From the NCBI GenBank assembly GCA_015061115.1, contig SUXE01000001.1, positions 186,001-250,000 of the forward strand: a stretch of DNA of 64,000 bases, given 5' to 3'. The stretch comes from Bacteroidales bacterium (GTDB lineage: Bacteria; Bacteroidota; Bacteroidia; Bacteroidales; Paludibacteraceae). Positions 9,155-18,634 of the stretch are shown in pieces (the first letter of the stretch is position 1; each line of letters starts with the position of its first letter). Position numbers and translations under genes: made by a program. The notes below the pieces were generated by a model, which saw only the letters and a program-made list of their open reading frames with translations, did no database searches and was not told the origin of the DNA.

Positions 9155-9456
9155 AATGCAAAGTTAGTATTCTATAAATACTAAACGGGATTTTCACATA
9201 ATTTAACATGTTTTTTCACTATTATTAACTTTCTGCAGATAATAAGTTGCAATGAACCATTCGATGAATAAAGGTGGATTTCAACAGATGTTATTTTTGT
9301 TTTGTGTTTTAAATTACTGAAATATAGTGTTTTATATGTTTAGGTTGGCCTTTTCTTGGTTTGTCGGTAGAGTGGTTTAGCTATAAAAGAGCCTTTTTCT
9401 TATGATGATGGCCAGTTTATTCGAATTAACAATTTAAAATTTAATTTAACAAAAAA

Positions 9457-9480
9457 ACCTGAAGCTGTAGAGCCTCAGGT
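9457..9480 (-). terminator. terminator of marR
   Basis: ACCTGAAGC/GCCTCAGGT arms with one mismatch and a T run on the minus strand; the other strand also has a T run. It lies 29 nt after the marR stop. Confidence 0.8.
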
Positions 9481-9509
9481 TTTTAAATTTCTAATTTAAC
9501 ATTGGTGAA

Positions 9510-10019
9510 TTATTGTGCTACAACGTTGATCATTTCAGCACGCATATTCTCCATCATACGTTTCAAGACGCTCTGCATTACATTGACCTCATCGTCGCTG
9601 ATTCCCTTGAATGCCTTCTTGAAAGCAACTTTTGTAACATCAATGATACCTGGAACAACACCTTTACCCTTTGAAGTTAGGTAGATGTTCTTAGCACGTC
9701 TGTCGTTAGGGTCGCTTCTTCTCTCCAACATCTTCAATCCTTCAAGCTCATCGATCAAACGAGTGATGCTCGGACTGTCTTTGTCTAGAGAGATAGCGAT
9801 GTCTCTCTGTGTCAAACCATCGTAGAAGTTAAGCAAGAATACCACCAATGCCTGCTCGAATGTTACTTCGTAGCCTGCATCTTTCAACTCTTTGTTAGCC
9901 AACAAAGTGATAGACTCACTGATTCTACCGTTCTTAACCGCCAAAATGACGCTTGTCTCTAGTGTCAATCCTTCCATAGGAACTGACGTACGCATGTTTT
10001 CCTTTTCCATATTCCACAT
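9510..10019 (-). CDS. MarR family transcriptional regulator
   Basis: 169 residues with a winged helix-turn-helix. GLTQRDIAISLDKDSPSITR is the recognition-helix region and DPNDRRAKNIYLTSKG is the classic MarR wing (D-x-R-D-x-R-type) signature. N- and C-terminal helices would form the dimer interface. A start at an internal ATG (residue 4) is also possible. It is monocistronic with its own terminator, downstream of the GH57 terminator. Its target is unknown. MarR proteins often repress their own or neighbouring genes in response to small phenolic ligands or oxidants. Confidence 0.9.
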   Translation of the reverse strand: MWNMEKENMRTSVPMEGLTLETSVILAVKNGRISESITLLANKELKDAGYEVTFEQALVVFLLNFYDGLTQRDIAISLDKDSPSITRLIDELEGLKMLERRSDPNDRRAKNIYLTSKGKGVVPGIIDVTKVAFKKAFKGISDDEVNVMQSVLKRMMENMRAEMINVVAQ

Positions 10020-10106
10020 AATTTTTATGCAAATATATATTTTAATTTATAATGAATACAAGAAACAAGTTCATTTTTTTACTTTTTTTGTCCTTTTTTA
10101 TTAAAA

Positions 10107-10136
10107 AAAAGCACGTTTTGTATAAAAAACGTGCTT
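10107..10136 (-). terminator. terminator of the glycogen operon
   Basis: AAGCACGTTTT/AAAACGTGCTT arms followed by an eight-T run on the minus strand, between the GH57 stop and marR. Confidence 0.8.
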
Positions 10137-10169
10137 AAATATGCTGTAAAGCATGATATTTTCAGTTGC

Positions 10170-11594
10170 TTATTTTGCTTTTTTCTTTGTCTCTTTTTCT
10201 TTGGCAACAGGCTTCTTTTCAACTGCTTTTTTCACTTTTTTTTCTTCAACAACCTGCTTTTCTTCAACTGCTTCCTTTGTTTCTTTTGCTGCTTTCTTTG
10301 TTGTTTTTTCAGCTTTTGCTTCTGACTTAGTAATTTTTTTGCCAGATTTTAGAGCGGCTAATTCAGCTTCAAGTGCAAGTTTCTCTTTTACCAGTGAGTT
10401 CAACTCTTCTTCGCTGATGTCGGCTGTGAAGAAACTGTCGATGCGTTTTTTGAAGTCAGACAAGACATTCATAAAGTTGATGAATGCGTCGTATGGTGAG
10501 TCGTACGGACAGAATGTCTGGTTGTAGAATGATGTGCTCATATAATACAGATGGTCTGTTGACTGTATTTTGTACCAATCATCGATTATCTGTTTGTCTG
10601 AACATCTGTTTACCTTGTCAGTCAAAGCATACAGTTTATTGAATGCTTCGTTCTGGATTGTGTTGGCAAGCCATGGCGACAGGTCTTTTGTCGCATTTGC
10701 CCACGTTGTAGGGTGGGGTGCTGATATCTGGTCTGTCGGATTATTGTTGTTGATCACCTCTGAAGGTGTGGCGAATTTGATTCCTCTGCTTGCTGCAACT
10801 TTCGGTAGGGCTTTGAAGAAATCAAAGATACCTGTGTTTGCGTTCTGAATCTCACCCAACACTTCGTAGTTCATGAACAGGTTGACTACCTGCTCTTCTG
10901 GATTGTTCATTATCCAGTTGGCGAACTTGTCGGCAGTTAGCGGGAATTCTTTCCAACCCCAGTCTGAGAATCTGTATGCTATGTCGTCGCTCATTCCACA
11001 GTTTTTCAAAAGAAGTTTCATTCTTTTGTTTGCCGCAGAACAATATACGTAGTTAGGACTCTTCCAATCCAATGTCTGTGGGGCTCCTTCAGCAAGCATT
11101 CCTGCAAATCCCATGTTTAGAACTCTGTCCACCATGTCGTCGCAGAATAGTAGCTCTGAGTTTCTGAACACTGTTGGCTTTTGCCCGAACAGAGATTCAA
11201 TTTTCTTTGAATGGGCCTCTACCTGTTTCTCGAATTCATTGTTCTCTTTGCGTAATGACGCGAAAGAGTGGGCGTATGTCTCACCAAGAAACTCTACACA
11301 TCCAGTCTTTGCCAGTTTCTTGAAACTGTCGATGACTTCAGGACAGTAGTGTTCAAGCTGTTCCAATGCCAAACCTGATATTGAGTAAGCGACTTTGAAT
11401 TCGCCATTGCTCTCTTTGATCATCTGAAGCATTGCGTCGTTAGCTGGAATATAGCTGTTCTTTGCAATCCTTTTTATGATAGCTTCATTATTGGCATCGT
11501 CGAAATAGTGGTGGTCGGCTCCAATGTTGAAGAATCTATATCTTTTTAGTCGAAACGGCTGATGTATTTGAAAGTATAAACAAATCGACTTCAT
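10170..11594 (-). CDS. GH57 family alpha-amylase or glucanotransferase
   Basis: 474 residues. The start ICLYFQIHQPFRL carries the first GH57 block (HQP) and GCVEFLGETYAHSFASL is the second. RFSDWGWKEFP resembles the fourth block carrying the catalytic Asp. About 70 C-terminal residues form a Lys/Glu/Ala-rich, coiled-coil-like tail that is not catalytic. There is no signal peptide. It is the last gene of a three-gene operon with a glycosyltransferase and a debranching enzyme (gaps of 14 and 28 nt), an arrangement that points to intracellular glycogen turnover. Confidence 0.92.
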   Translation of the reverse strand: MKSICLYFQIHQPFRLKRYRFFNIGADHHYFDDANNEAIIKRIAKNSYIPANDAMLQMIKESNGEFKVAYSISGLALEQLEHYCPEVIDSFKKLAKTGCVEFLGETYAHSFASLRKENNEFEKQVEAHSKKIESLFGQKPTVFRNSELLFCDDMVDRVLNMGFAGMLAEGAPQTLDWKSPNYVYCSAANKRMKLLLKNCGMSDDIAYRFSDWGWKEFPLTADKFANWIMNNPEEQVVNLFMNYEVLGEIQNANTGIFDFFKALPKVAASRGIKFATPSEVINNNNPTDQISAPHPTTWANATKDLSPWLANTIQNEAFNKLYALTDKVNRCSDKQIIDDWYKIQSTDHLYYMSTSFYNQTFCPYDSPYDAFINFMNVLSDFKKRIDSFFTADISEEELNSLVKEKLALEAELAALKSGKKITKSEAKAEKTTKKAAKETKEAVEEKQVVEEKKVKKAVEKKPVAKEKETKKKAK

Positions 11595-11622
11595 ATATCT
11601 TTACTTTTAAATTGTTGACAAA

Positions 11623-12888
11623 TTATTTGTAGCCAAGCACTTGGTTGTACACATTTATGACTTTATCTCCTGCGTATTCCCATTTTATCTCGTCTACCTC
11701 TTTCTTTCCCTCCACTTTCAAGTATTCTGCGAAAGCGTCGTTGGTTACAATCGAATGGATGGCGTCGGCCATTGCGTCGATATCCCAAAAATCGACTTTG
11801 ATCACTTTCGATAGAATCTCTGCGCATCCGCTTTGCTTCGACACTATTGTCGGCACTCCACATTGCATCGCCTCCAACGGTGATATTCCGAATGGCTCAG
11901 ACACAGACGGCATTATATAAAGGTCGCTGCTTTTAAGCATTTCGTAAACTTCCTTTCCTTTGAGGAATCCGGTGAAGTGGAATCTGTCGACTATGCCGTA
12001 TGCCGACGCGAGGTCGACCATCTCGGCCATCTTGTCGCCGCCTCCTGCCATCACGAATCGCACGTTCGGTGTCCTTTGCAACACCTGTCTTGCTGCCTGC
12101 ACGAAGAATTCCGGACCCTTCTGCATTGTGATTCGTCCTAGGAATGTCACGATCTTGTCGCCTGTATTGTTGTTTGGCTTGATATCCAGAATCTCACGGC
12201 TTAACGGTGTCACTGCATTGTGCACTGTTGTCACCTTTCTTGGATCTATATGATATTTGTTGATCACAGTGTCTCTTGTCATGTTGCTCACTGTGATGAT
12301 ATGGTCTGCCATATCCATACCGTATTTCTCAATGTTGTAGACGGTAGGGTTCACGTTTCCGCGGCTTCTGTCGAAATCAGTCGCGTGGACGTGGATGACA
12401 AGTGGTTTTCCTGTTATCTGTTTTGCCTTCACACCGGCGTTGTATGTAAGCCAGTCGTGGGAGTGGATGATGTCGAAGTTGTTAGATCGGCACACCACAC
12501 CTGCCACAGCCTCATAGTTGCGTATCTCTTCTAGCAGATTGTCTGGATAGCGTCCGGAAAACTCTACTGATCCGATGCCGTTGGTTCCTATATAACGGTT
12601 GTCTTCACAGATACAGTTTCTGAAATGGTAATATTCGTCGCTGCTTATTCTTCCTTCCAAAGAATCTTTCAGGAACTTGCTGTCTGGCTCCTGCCATACG
12701 ATCGGCACTTTGTTTGCTGCAATGATTTTCAAGAAACTTTGGTCTTCGTCACCCCATGGTTTTGGTAACACCAAGGTGATGTCAATATCTTTGTGTCGTG
12801 ACATACCTTTTATCAAACCGTAGCTTGCAGTACCAAGTCCTCCTAATATGTGAGGTGGAAATTCCCACCCAAACATTAAAGCCTTCAT
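11623..12888 (-). CDS. glycogen synthase-like glycosyltransferase (GT4/GT5 type)
   Basis: 421-residue GT-B fold enzyme. The N-terminal MFGWEFPPHILGGLG is the donor-binding loop with the glycogen-synthase-like GGLG motif. The C-terminal half has VTFLGRITMQKGPEF and SVSEPFGISPLEAMQCG, the E-x7-E block that holds the nucleotide sugar. It probably extends alpha-1,4-glucan from a nucleotide-glucose donor. Its place between a debranching enzyme and GH57 supports a glycogen role, though family 4 enzymes of other specificity look similar. Confidence 0.88.
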   Translation of the reverse strand: MKALMFGWEFPPHILGGLGTASYGLIKGMSRHKDIDITLVLPKPWGDEDQSFLKIIAANKVPIVWQEPDSKFLKDSLEGRISSDEYYHFRNCICEDNRYIGTNGIGSVEFSGRYPDNLLEEIRNYEAVAGVVCRSNNFDIIHSHDWLTYNAGVKAKQITGKPLVIHVHATDFDRSRGNVNPTVYNIEKYGMDMADHIITVSNMTRDTVINKYHIDPRKVTTVHNAVTPLSREILDIKPNNNTGDKIVTFLGRITMQKGPEFFVQAARQVLQRTPNVRFVMAGGGDKMAEMVDLASAYGIVDRFHFTGFLKGKEVYEMLKSSDLYIMPSVSEPFGISPLEAMQCGVPTIVSKQSGCAEILSKVIKVDFWDIDAMADAIHSIVTNDAFAEYLKVEGKKEVDEIKWEYAGDKVINVYNQVLGYK

Positions 12889-12902
12889 ACACTATCCTTT
12901 CT

Positions 12903-14828
12903 TTACTCTGCTTCAAATTTACCCAGTATTTGTTTCGCTCTTATCACTTCGCAAACATTTATTCCGTACGACATTCCTTCACAGCTCTTGTATGGAGCCA
13001 TTCCGTCGTACATCTCTGAGTATGTGCCTATGGTATTGTTAAACAATTCGTCTTCCAATCCGTGCATTGATTTTTCTGCAAACGAGTATCCGCTCTGTTT
13101 GTAGACACGGAGATAACTCTCTATATATGCTCCCATCAGCCAAGGGTAAACTGCTCCCTGGAATGCTGCGTAGTCGCGTCCTTGTTGTCCGCCAGCTCCG
13201 TTCCAATGGAAATTGTCGCTGTATGGACTCAATGATCTGATTCCTTTTGGTGTCAGCAATTCTTTTGTCGCCATATCCACGACCGCTTTTTGCTGCTCAC
13301 CATTAAGTGGTGAATGTTTAAGTGCCACTGCCCAAAGCATGTTTGGACGGACACTTCTTTCAAAATGGTCTCCGTCAACAAAATCAAACAGGTATGAGCC
13401 GTTCCAGAAGATGGCGACGAAATTGTCGCCGACATTGTCTGCCAATTGGTCGTAGGCACTGTTGCCTGTAAGTTCAGCTGTGAATTTCAATGCGTTGTAC
13501 CACAATGCGTTGATCTCCACTGCCCATCCGCTTCTTGGGGTGATTGGCATTCCGTTGACTCCTACTGCATTCATCCATGTCATTGGCTTTTTCCATCCAT
13601 GGATATAAAGCAGACCATTGTATGTGAATTCAATATTAATATGTTTGCCGCTCTTTATGAAGTCGACGATGCGGATCAATTTGTCCGCATACTTCTTTTG
13701 AGCGTCGCTCTTTCCAAATGTGGCAGCATAGTCTTGGATGGCTTTCGCATACCACAATACTACGTCTGGCTGCTCTATTTCGGTGATGTTCTGATCGTAT
13801 CCTTTTTCTGTTGACTCAGACATCATCTTTTCTATCTCTTTGCCAAGTGTGTCAAGATGAGAATCAATTTCTTTTTGTGTCAGACCTGCGGAAATCAGTC
13901 CCGGTATTGCGATAGCCATATTTCTAGCTATGCATTTATACCATGGGTAACCGGCCATCATATAAGATTTACCATCTTTCTCTACGAACATGCTTTTGGC
14001 TGTCTGCTGAAGCACGCATTCCATAGTGTCTGATGACCCTTTTTTTATTTGGAAGTTGAATGCAGTCTCAATATCTTTTGTCTTGCATTCGTCCAGACCG
14101 GCAGTGAAAAATATCTCTTCACCCTCTTTTGCCTCGACTATGAAATGTCCGGCAACGTACAGGTCTTCTCTGTCGTGGTAGCCACGATCTCTCTCGTTGA
14201 AATATTCGATGCCGTTTTTCCAGTATCCTGTCGCTACAAACTCACATTTCTTTGACAACTGCATGTTAAGCATCGGATACTCATTGTATAGTGACAGGGC
14301 AATTCCGTTGCTTATCGCTTTATATTCTCTATGGACGGAATTGTTTTCCATACACAGTTCAGAAGTGTCACGGAATGCGAGTAATGGTTCGATCTTGATT
14401 GTGGTGTTTCCACGGAGGATTTTGTATCTGGCTATCAGTCTGTTCTCATTTTCACAAAGAGTCACACATTTCTCAACAAGCGTGCCTCCTGCTCTGTATG
14501 TTAGAGTGACAGAGTTGGAATTGTAATCAAACAGACGCATGTAATTCTGTCCGTTTGGAGAGAAATATCCAGCTGAATATTCGTGTACACCGAAATTATA
14601 CTCGGCTGTATTCTGAATCAAAGTCTCATCTATGGAAGAAATCAACAATAACTTCTCCTTGCCTTCTATATTTGATGGCACTACAAACGCTCCATGGTAT
14701 TTACGCGTGTTGCAACCTACTGAGGTTGTGCTATAGTATGCTCCTAGTTTGTTTGGGATAATGATTTCCTTTTGAAGAGATTGTCCCAAATCAGCTAACA
14801 TGAAATTGTCGAACTTAAGATAGCCCAT
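12903..14828 (-). CDS. glycogen debranching enzyme
   Basis: 641 residues. The N-terminal beta-rich domain starts with YYSTTSVGCNTRKYHGAFV, the signature of bacterial and archaeal glycogen debranching enzyme N-terminal domains. The C-terminal (alpha/alpha)6 amylo-alpha-1,6-glucosidase domain contains WMNAVGVNGMPITPRSGWAV and EINALWYNAL with the acidic catalytic residues. There is no signal peptide. It is the first gene of the operon with glycosyltransferase and GH57 genes. A -7 box TAAATTTG (14881-14888) and a TAGTAC-ATA-GTACTA inverted repeat (14857-14871) lie in the leader and may be control sites. Confidence 0.93.
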   Translation of the reverse strand: MGYLKFDNFMLADLGQSLQKEIIIPNKLGAYYSTTSVGCNTRKYHGAFVVPSNIEGKEKLLLISSIDETLIQNTAEYNFGVHEYSAGYFSPNGQNYMRLFDYNSNSVTLTYRAGGTLVEKCVTLCENENRLIARYKILRGNTTIKIEPLLAFRDTSELCMENNSVHREYKAISNGIALSLYNEYPMLNMQLSKKCEFVATGYWKNGIEYFNERDRGYHDREDLYVAGHFIVEAKEGEEIFFTAGLDECKTKDIETAFNFQIKKGSSDTMECVLQQTAKSMFVEKDGKSYMMAGYPWYKCIARNMAIAIPGLISAGLTQKEIDSHLDTLGKEIEKMMSESTEKGYDQNITEIEQPDVVLWYAKAIQDYAATFGKSDAQKKYADKLIRIVDFIKSGKHINIEFTYNGLLYIHGWKKPMTWMNAVGVNGMPITPRSGWAVEINALWYNALKFTAELTGNSAYDQLADNVGDNFVAIFWNGSYLFDFVDGDHFERSVRPNMLWAVALKHSPLNGEQQKAVVDMATKELLTPKGIRSLSPYSDNFHWNGAGGQQGRDYAAFQGAVYPWLMGAYIESYLRVYKQSGYSFAEKSMHGLEDELFNNTIGTYSEMYDGMAPYKSCEGMSYGINVCEVIRAKQILGKFEAE

Positions 14829-14856
14829 AAGTTTCTAATATTAATTACCCCCCTGA

Positions 14857-14888
14857 TAGTACATAGTACTAATTATCTTACAAATTTA
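14857..14888 (-). promoter_or_regulatory. promoter -7 box and inverted repeat before the glycogen operon
   Basis: TAAATTTG (14881-14888, minus strand), with TTTC about 20 nt upstream, forms a plausible promoter. Between it and the start codon lies TAGTAC-ATA-GTACTA, a compact palindrome that could be an operator. Confidence 0.45.
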
Positions 14889-15075
14889 CTAAAATTAAAT
14901 CCTTTTAAGAAATTTTATGTATGTTGTGTAACATTTATTGAAACAAAAAATTATCAACAATACATAATGAATAGAAATGATGCCTTTTATGTGAGACATA
15001 TTTCTTTTTTATAAATTTATAAACATTTATATTTCAGGGTTTAATAAGCTGTAAGGTGAAAATAGAAAAACCCTT

Positions 15076-15915
15076 TTAATGTTTTGTATGATAATCGATT
15101 AACTTTTCCAACGGTGACTTTTGCACATCATTGATAGTAAAACCGTATTGTGACGCCACTAAAGTCAGCTCTCTCTTGAATTGTTGTGCGACTCCGCCAA
15201 CAAATGATATCTGCTTAGTGTTGTATATGCCATAATGTGCTATGTTTCGTTTGAAAAAGTCACGGAATGAGTTCATCACAAGTGTGTTGATGTATGCGTT
15301 TTCTATTCGTTTTGCTATGAATGGCACAAAACCTGCAAGATAACGGTTTGGAAAAGGCTTTTTATAGACATTCTCCATTATTACCTCTTTGCTTGTGTGG
15401 TACTCTTGGAAAAATTCTTCTGCTAATTCAGCGGATGTCAATCCTTTGAGAATGTCGCTTACCAAGTGTTTGCCGAGATATCCACCACTGCCTTCGTCGC
15501 CAAGCATGAATCCAAGCGATGATACATTATCTATGATTTTTTCTCCGTCGTAATATCCTGAATTTGAACCTGTTCCTAGGATTGCCGCAATGCCATTCTC
15601 ATCTCCGAAAAGTCCACGCGCTGCCGCTAAAAGATCACTTTCCACCTCTACTGTTTCAGATTGGAAAGCTTGTTTGAAACTCTCTTTTATTGCATTTGTC
15701 TGCTCTTCAAAAGCACAACCAGCTCCATAGTAGTATACTTTTTTAAGAGCATTTCCATTTTCTTCTTGTATTTGCGACTCTTTTAAGGTAGACGTCATTT
15801 CTTCCGTCGATTGGTAAAATGGGTTGATCCCTGGCAAAGAGTATCGTCTAACCTCATTCTGCTCATCGATTATGACAATATCCAATTTTGTAGAGCCTCC
15901 TTCCGCAATGATCAT
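15076..15915 (-). CDS. N-acetylglucosamine kinase-like (BadF/BadG/BcrA/BcrD ATPase family)
   Basis: 279-residue sugar kinase of the ASKHA fold. AEGGSTKLDIVIID at the start is the phosphate-1 loop. AAILGTGSNSGYYDG with the following GFMLGDEGSGGYLG is the phosphate-2 and sugar-binding region. VGGVAQQF near the end is the adenosine loop. It probably phosphorylates GlcNAc or a related aminosugar in the cytoplasm. It is monocistronic, with a -7 box TAATTTTG at 15945-15952. Confidence 0.85.
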   Translation of the reverse strand: MIIAEGGSTKLDIVIIDEQNEVRRYSLPGINPFYQSTEEMTSTLKESQIQEENGNALKKVYYYGAGCAFEEQTNAIKESFKQAFQSETVEVESDLLAAARGLFGDENGIAAILGTGSNSGYYDGEKIIDNVSSLGFMLGDEGSGGYLGKHLVSDILKGLTSAELAEEFFQEYHTSKEVIMENVYKKPFPNRYLAGFVPFIAKRIENAYINTLVMNSFRDFFKRNIAHYGIYNTKQISFVGGVAQQFKRELTLVASQYGFTINDVQKSPLEKLIDYHTKH

Positions 15916-16049
15916 AATAACGTGTTTTTAAAATCCTATGTTCACAAAATTAATTGATTATTTGGATGTCGGCAATTTTTGGACAAAAAAAATGTATTTG
16001 TCTTGCAGGAATGATGTGTTATGTTGGTAAAAAAGCGAATTAAAAAAAA

Positions 16050-16070
16050 GAGACGTGTTTTGCACGTCTC
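16050..16070 (-). terminator. terminator after the outer-membrane protein gene
   Basis: GAGACGTG/CACGTCTC arms with a short loop and an eight-T run on the minus strand. Confidence 0.85.
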
Positions 16071-16092
16071 AGAATGAAATTATTGAATTTTA

Positions 16093-16662
16093 TTAATAAG
16101 CGAAACCTAATCCGACTGATACACTTCGTGTTGTCAGGTATTCTCCGATGTCTAAATCTTCGGAACGCATAAGATTACGCAAACCGTAATCATAATCGGC
16201 AAATACGAATATTTTCCAGATGTGAAGTTGGATTCCTGCTGATAAACCTGCGTCGAAACGGCTGATTGTGTCAAACAGTTTGGTCACTTCTGGATTGTCG
16301 CTTTTTCCGGCAACACCGACAGCAGCATAAGGTCCGACCATAAGTCCTAGACCAATATGTCTTGTGAATTTAAGCAATGCGCCAAATGTCACTGGCACTT
16401 CGGCATAGTGGATTGTACAGTTGTCAAGGAATTTTCCAGCATTCTGACCTTTCTGAGCATACACTGCTTGAGGCATAAAGAAGAAAGAAGACTCTCCTAG
16501 TGGCACAAATCCTCCGATACCACCTCTGATACCGAATTTTGATTCTGAACCATCTGATGAAAAGTTGCTAAACTGGGCACCTCCCTTAATCATAGTATAA
16601 GGTTGTGCGTACATGAATGTAGAAAGCAGTACAGCCAATACTGCCAAAATATGCTTTTTCAT
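16093..16662 (-). CDS. outer-membrane beta-barrel protein (PorT/OmpW-like family)
   Basis: 189 residues with a clear signal peptide (MKKHILAVLAVLLSTFMYAQ). Alternating beta-strands rich in Gly and aromatics follow (GIRGGIGGFVPLGESSFFF, GLGLMVGPYAAVG), ending SVSVGLGFAY with a terminal aromatic, as expected for an eight-stranded barrel of the PF13568 type. Function unknown. It lies downstream of glyS with a hairpin between and its own terminator after. Confidence 0.8.
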   Translation of the reverse strand: MKKHILAVLAVLLSTFMYAQPYTMIKGGAQFSNFSSDGSESKFGIRGGIGGFVPLGESSFFFMPQAVYAQKGQNAGKFLDNCTIHYAEVPVTFGALLKFTRHIGLGLMVGPYAAVGVAGKSDNPEVTKLFDTISRFDAGLSAGIQLHIWKIFVFADYDYGLRNLMRSEDLDIGEYLTTRSVSVGLGFAY

Positions 16663-16695
16663 TTAGTTTGGGAATTAAGGACTAATTTTTTGAAA

Positions 16696-16721
16696 TGCCC
16701 TGGCACTCACGTGCCAAGGCA
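16696..16721 (-). terminator. hairpin after glycyl-tRNA synthetase
   Basis: TGCCTTGGCAC/GTGCCAGGGCA arms with a GTGA loop on the minus strand. The U-tract is weak, so it may be a terminator or an mRNA-end stabiliser. Confidence 0.5.
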
Positions 16722-16746
16722 TATTTTATAAATGGACGGGACTATA

Positions 16747-18297
16747 TTAGTCCTGCATCATTTTCTTGTAAAGGTTTCTCATAGAGACAGCTTCAGAGAT
16801 CTTGCTGTGAAGTGCGTCTACGCTGATACGCTCCTGAGCCATTGTGTCACGGTAACGTACAGTCACTGTGTTGTCTTCTAGTGTCTGATGGTCGACTGTG
16901 ATACAGAATGGAGTACCGATCGCATCCTGACGACGGTATCTCTTACCAATTGTATCTTTCTCTTCGTAAGCGCAACGGAAGTCGAACTTCAACTCGTTCA
17001 TGATTTCAGTTGCCTTCTCAGGAAGACCATCTTTCTTCAACAATGGAAGAACTGCACATTTGATTGGTGCCAATGCAGGTGGCAAGTTAAGAACCACACG
17101 CTTGTCGCCGCCTTCCAACTGCTCCTCCTTGTATGAACCAGCAAGGATAGACAAGAACATACGGTCAACTCCGATTGATGTCTCGATTACATATGGTATA
17201 TATGACTTGTTCTCTTCTGGATCGAAGTACTCTAGTTTCTTTCCTGAGAACTGTCCGTGACGGCTCAAATCCCAGTTTGTACGAGAGTGGATACCCTCAA
17301 CCTCCTTGAATCCGAATGGCATCTCGAACTCGATATCTGTAGCTGCGTTAGCGTAGTGTGCCAACTTGTCATGATCGTGGTAACGGTACTTCTGATCTCC
17401 CAAACCAAGAGCCTTGTGCCATTTCAAACGGAAATTCTTCCAGTGCTTGAACCACTCCATCTCTGTGCCTGGCTTGCAGAAGAACTGCATCTCCATCTGC
17501 TCAAACTCACGCATACGGAAGATGAACTGACGTGCAACGATCTCGTTACGGAATGCCTTACCGATCTGTGCGATACCGAATGGAACCTTCATACGACCAG
17601 TCTTCTGTACATTCAAGAAGTTAGTGAAGATACCCTGGCAAGTCTCTGGACGTAGGTAAATGTCCATAGTGTTGTCTGCACTTGCACCGATCTGTGTCTT
17701 GAACATTAGGTTGAACTGCTTAACATCAGTCCAGTTTCTTGTGCCTGAAATAGGACAAACGATCTCCTCGTCAAGGATGATCTGCTTTAACTCGTCAAGG
17801 TTGTTGTCGTTAAGAGCCTTTGCGAAACGCTCGTGAAGTGCATCTCTCTTCTCTGCGTACTCCTTTACGCGAGCATTTGTTGAGATGAACTGCTCTTTGT
17901 CGAATGCGTCACCAAACTTCTTGGCTGCCTTCTCACACTCCTTGTTGATTTTGTCGTCATACTTTGCAAGCTGATCCTCGATTAGTACGTCAGCTCTGTA
18001 TCTCTTCTTTGAATCACGGTTGTCAATCAAAGGATCATTGAACGCATCAACGTGACCGGAAGCCTTCCATGTAGTTGGCTCCATAAAGATTGCGGCATCA
18101 ATACCTACAATATTTTGGTGTAGCAATGTCATGCTGTCCCACCAATATTTCTTAATGTTGTTCTTCAACTCTACACCGTTCTGACCGTAGTCGTAAACAG
18201 CTGCCAAACCTCCATAAATCTCACTTGATGGGAATACAAAACCATACTCCTTACAGTGCGAAACTAATGCCTTGAATGCATCTTCTTGTGAAGCCAT
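16747..18297 (-). CDS. glyQS: glycyl-tRNA synthetase (alpha2 type)
   Basis: 516-residue class II aminoacyl-tRNA synthetase of the homodimeric type. Motif 2 is visible as IGKAFRNEIVARQFIFRMREFEQMEMQFF and motif 3 as ETSIGVDRMFLSIL. The start FPSSEIYGGLAAVYDYGQNG is characteristic of dimeric GlyRS, and the C-terminal anticodon-binding domain begins near LAPIKCAVLPL. A -7 box TATCTTTG lies at 18337-18344. An essential housekeeping gene. Confidence 0.97.
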   Translation of the reverse strand: MASQEDAFKALVSHCKEYGFVFPSSEIYGGLAAVYDYGQNGVELKNNIKKYWWDSMTLLHQNIVGIDAAIFMEPTTWKASGHVDAFNDPLIDNRDSKKRYRADVLIEDQLAKYDDKINKECEKAAKKFGDAFDKEQFISTNARVKEYAEKRDALHERFAKALNDNNLDELKQIILDEEIVCPISGTRNWTDVKQFNLMFKTQIGASADNTMDIYLRPETCQGIFTNFLNVQKTGRMKVPFGIAQIGKAFRNEIVARQFIFRMREFEQMEMQFFCKPGTEMEWFKHWKNFRLKWHKALGLGDQKYRYHDHDKLAHYANAATDIEFEMPFGFKEVEGIHSRTNWDLSRHGQFSGKKLEYFDPEENKSYIPYVIETSIGVDRMFLSILAGSYKEEQLEGGDKRVVLNLPPALAPIKCAVLPLLKKDGLPEKATEIMNELKFDFRCAYEEKDTIGKRYRRQDAIGTPFCITVDHQTLEDNTVTVRYRDTMAQERISVDALHSKISEAVSMRNLYKKMMQD

Positions 18298-18634
18298 ATC
18301 TTTATATTGTGTTAAAATTTAATCGTTCTTTTCGTGCAAAGATAATAAATTATTGTTTATGAATGAGTATCAAATCTCCCAATTTTTGCGACATCTCATA
18401 TTTTCAGTCTGTCAGTAATGTATTTCTCGAATCTATTTCTTTTCTTTTTTCCCCCATTTTTTTAATCTTTTTAGGTGTTCAAGGGTGTCAAACGTACCAA
18501 ATTAGGTATGAAAAAGTCCAAACGTGGTTTGTAGGGGTTATCTATAAATTGCCGTTTTGTACTTTTGAAAAATCAATCTAACGGCCGAAATATGTGCAAT
18601 TTGTATGTGTTTTGTGCCATAAATTATAAAGGGT
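18298..18634. other. intergenic region between divergent genes
   Basis: About 340 nt holding the glyS -7 box on the minus strand and, on the plus strand, TACTTTTG at 18560-18567, a candidate -7 box for the secreted-protein genes that follow. I see no gene. Confidence 0.5.
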
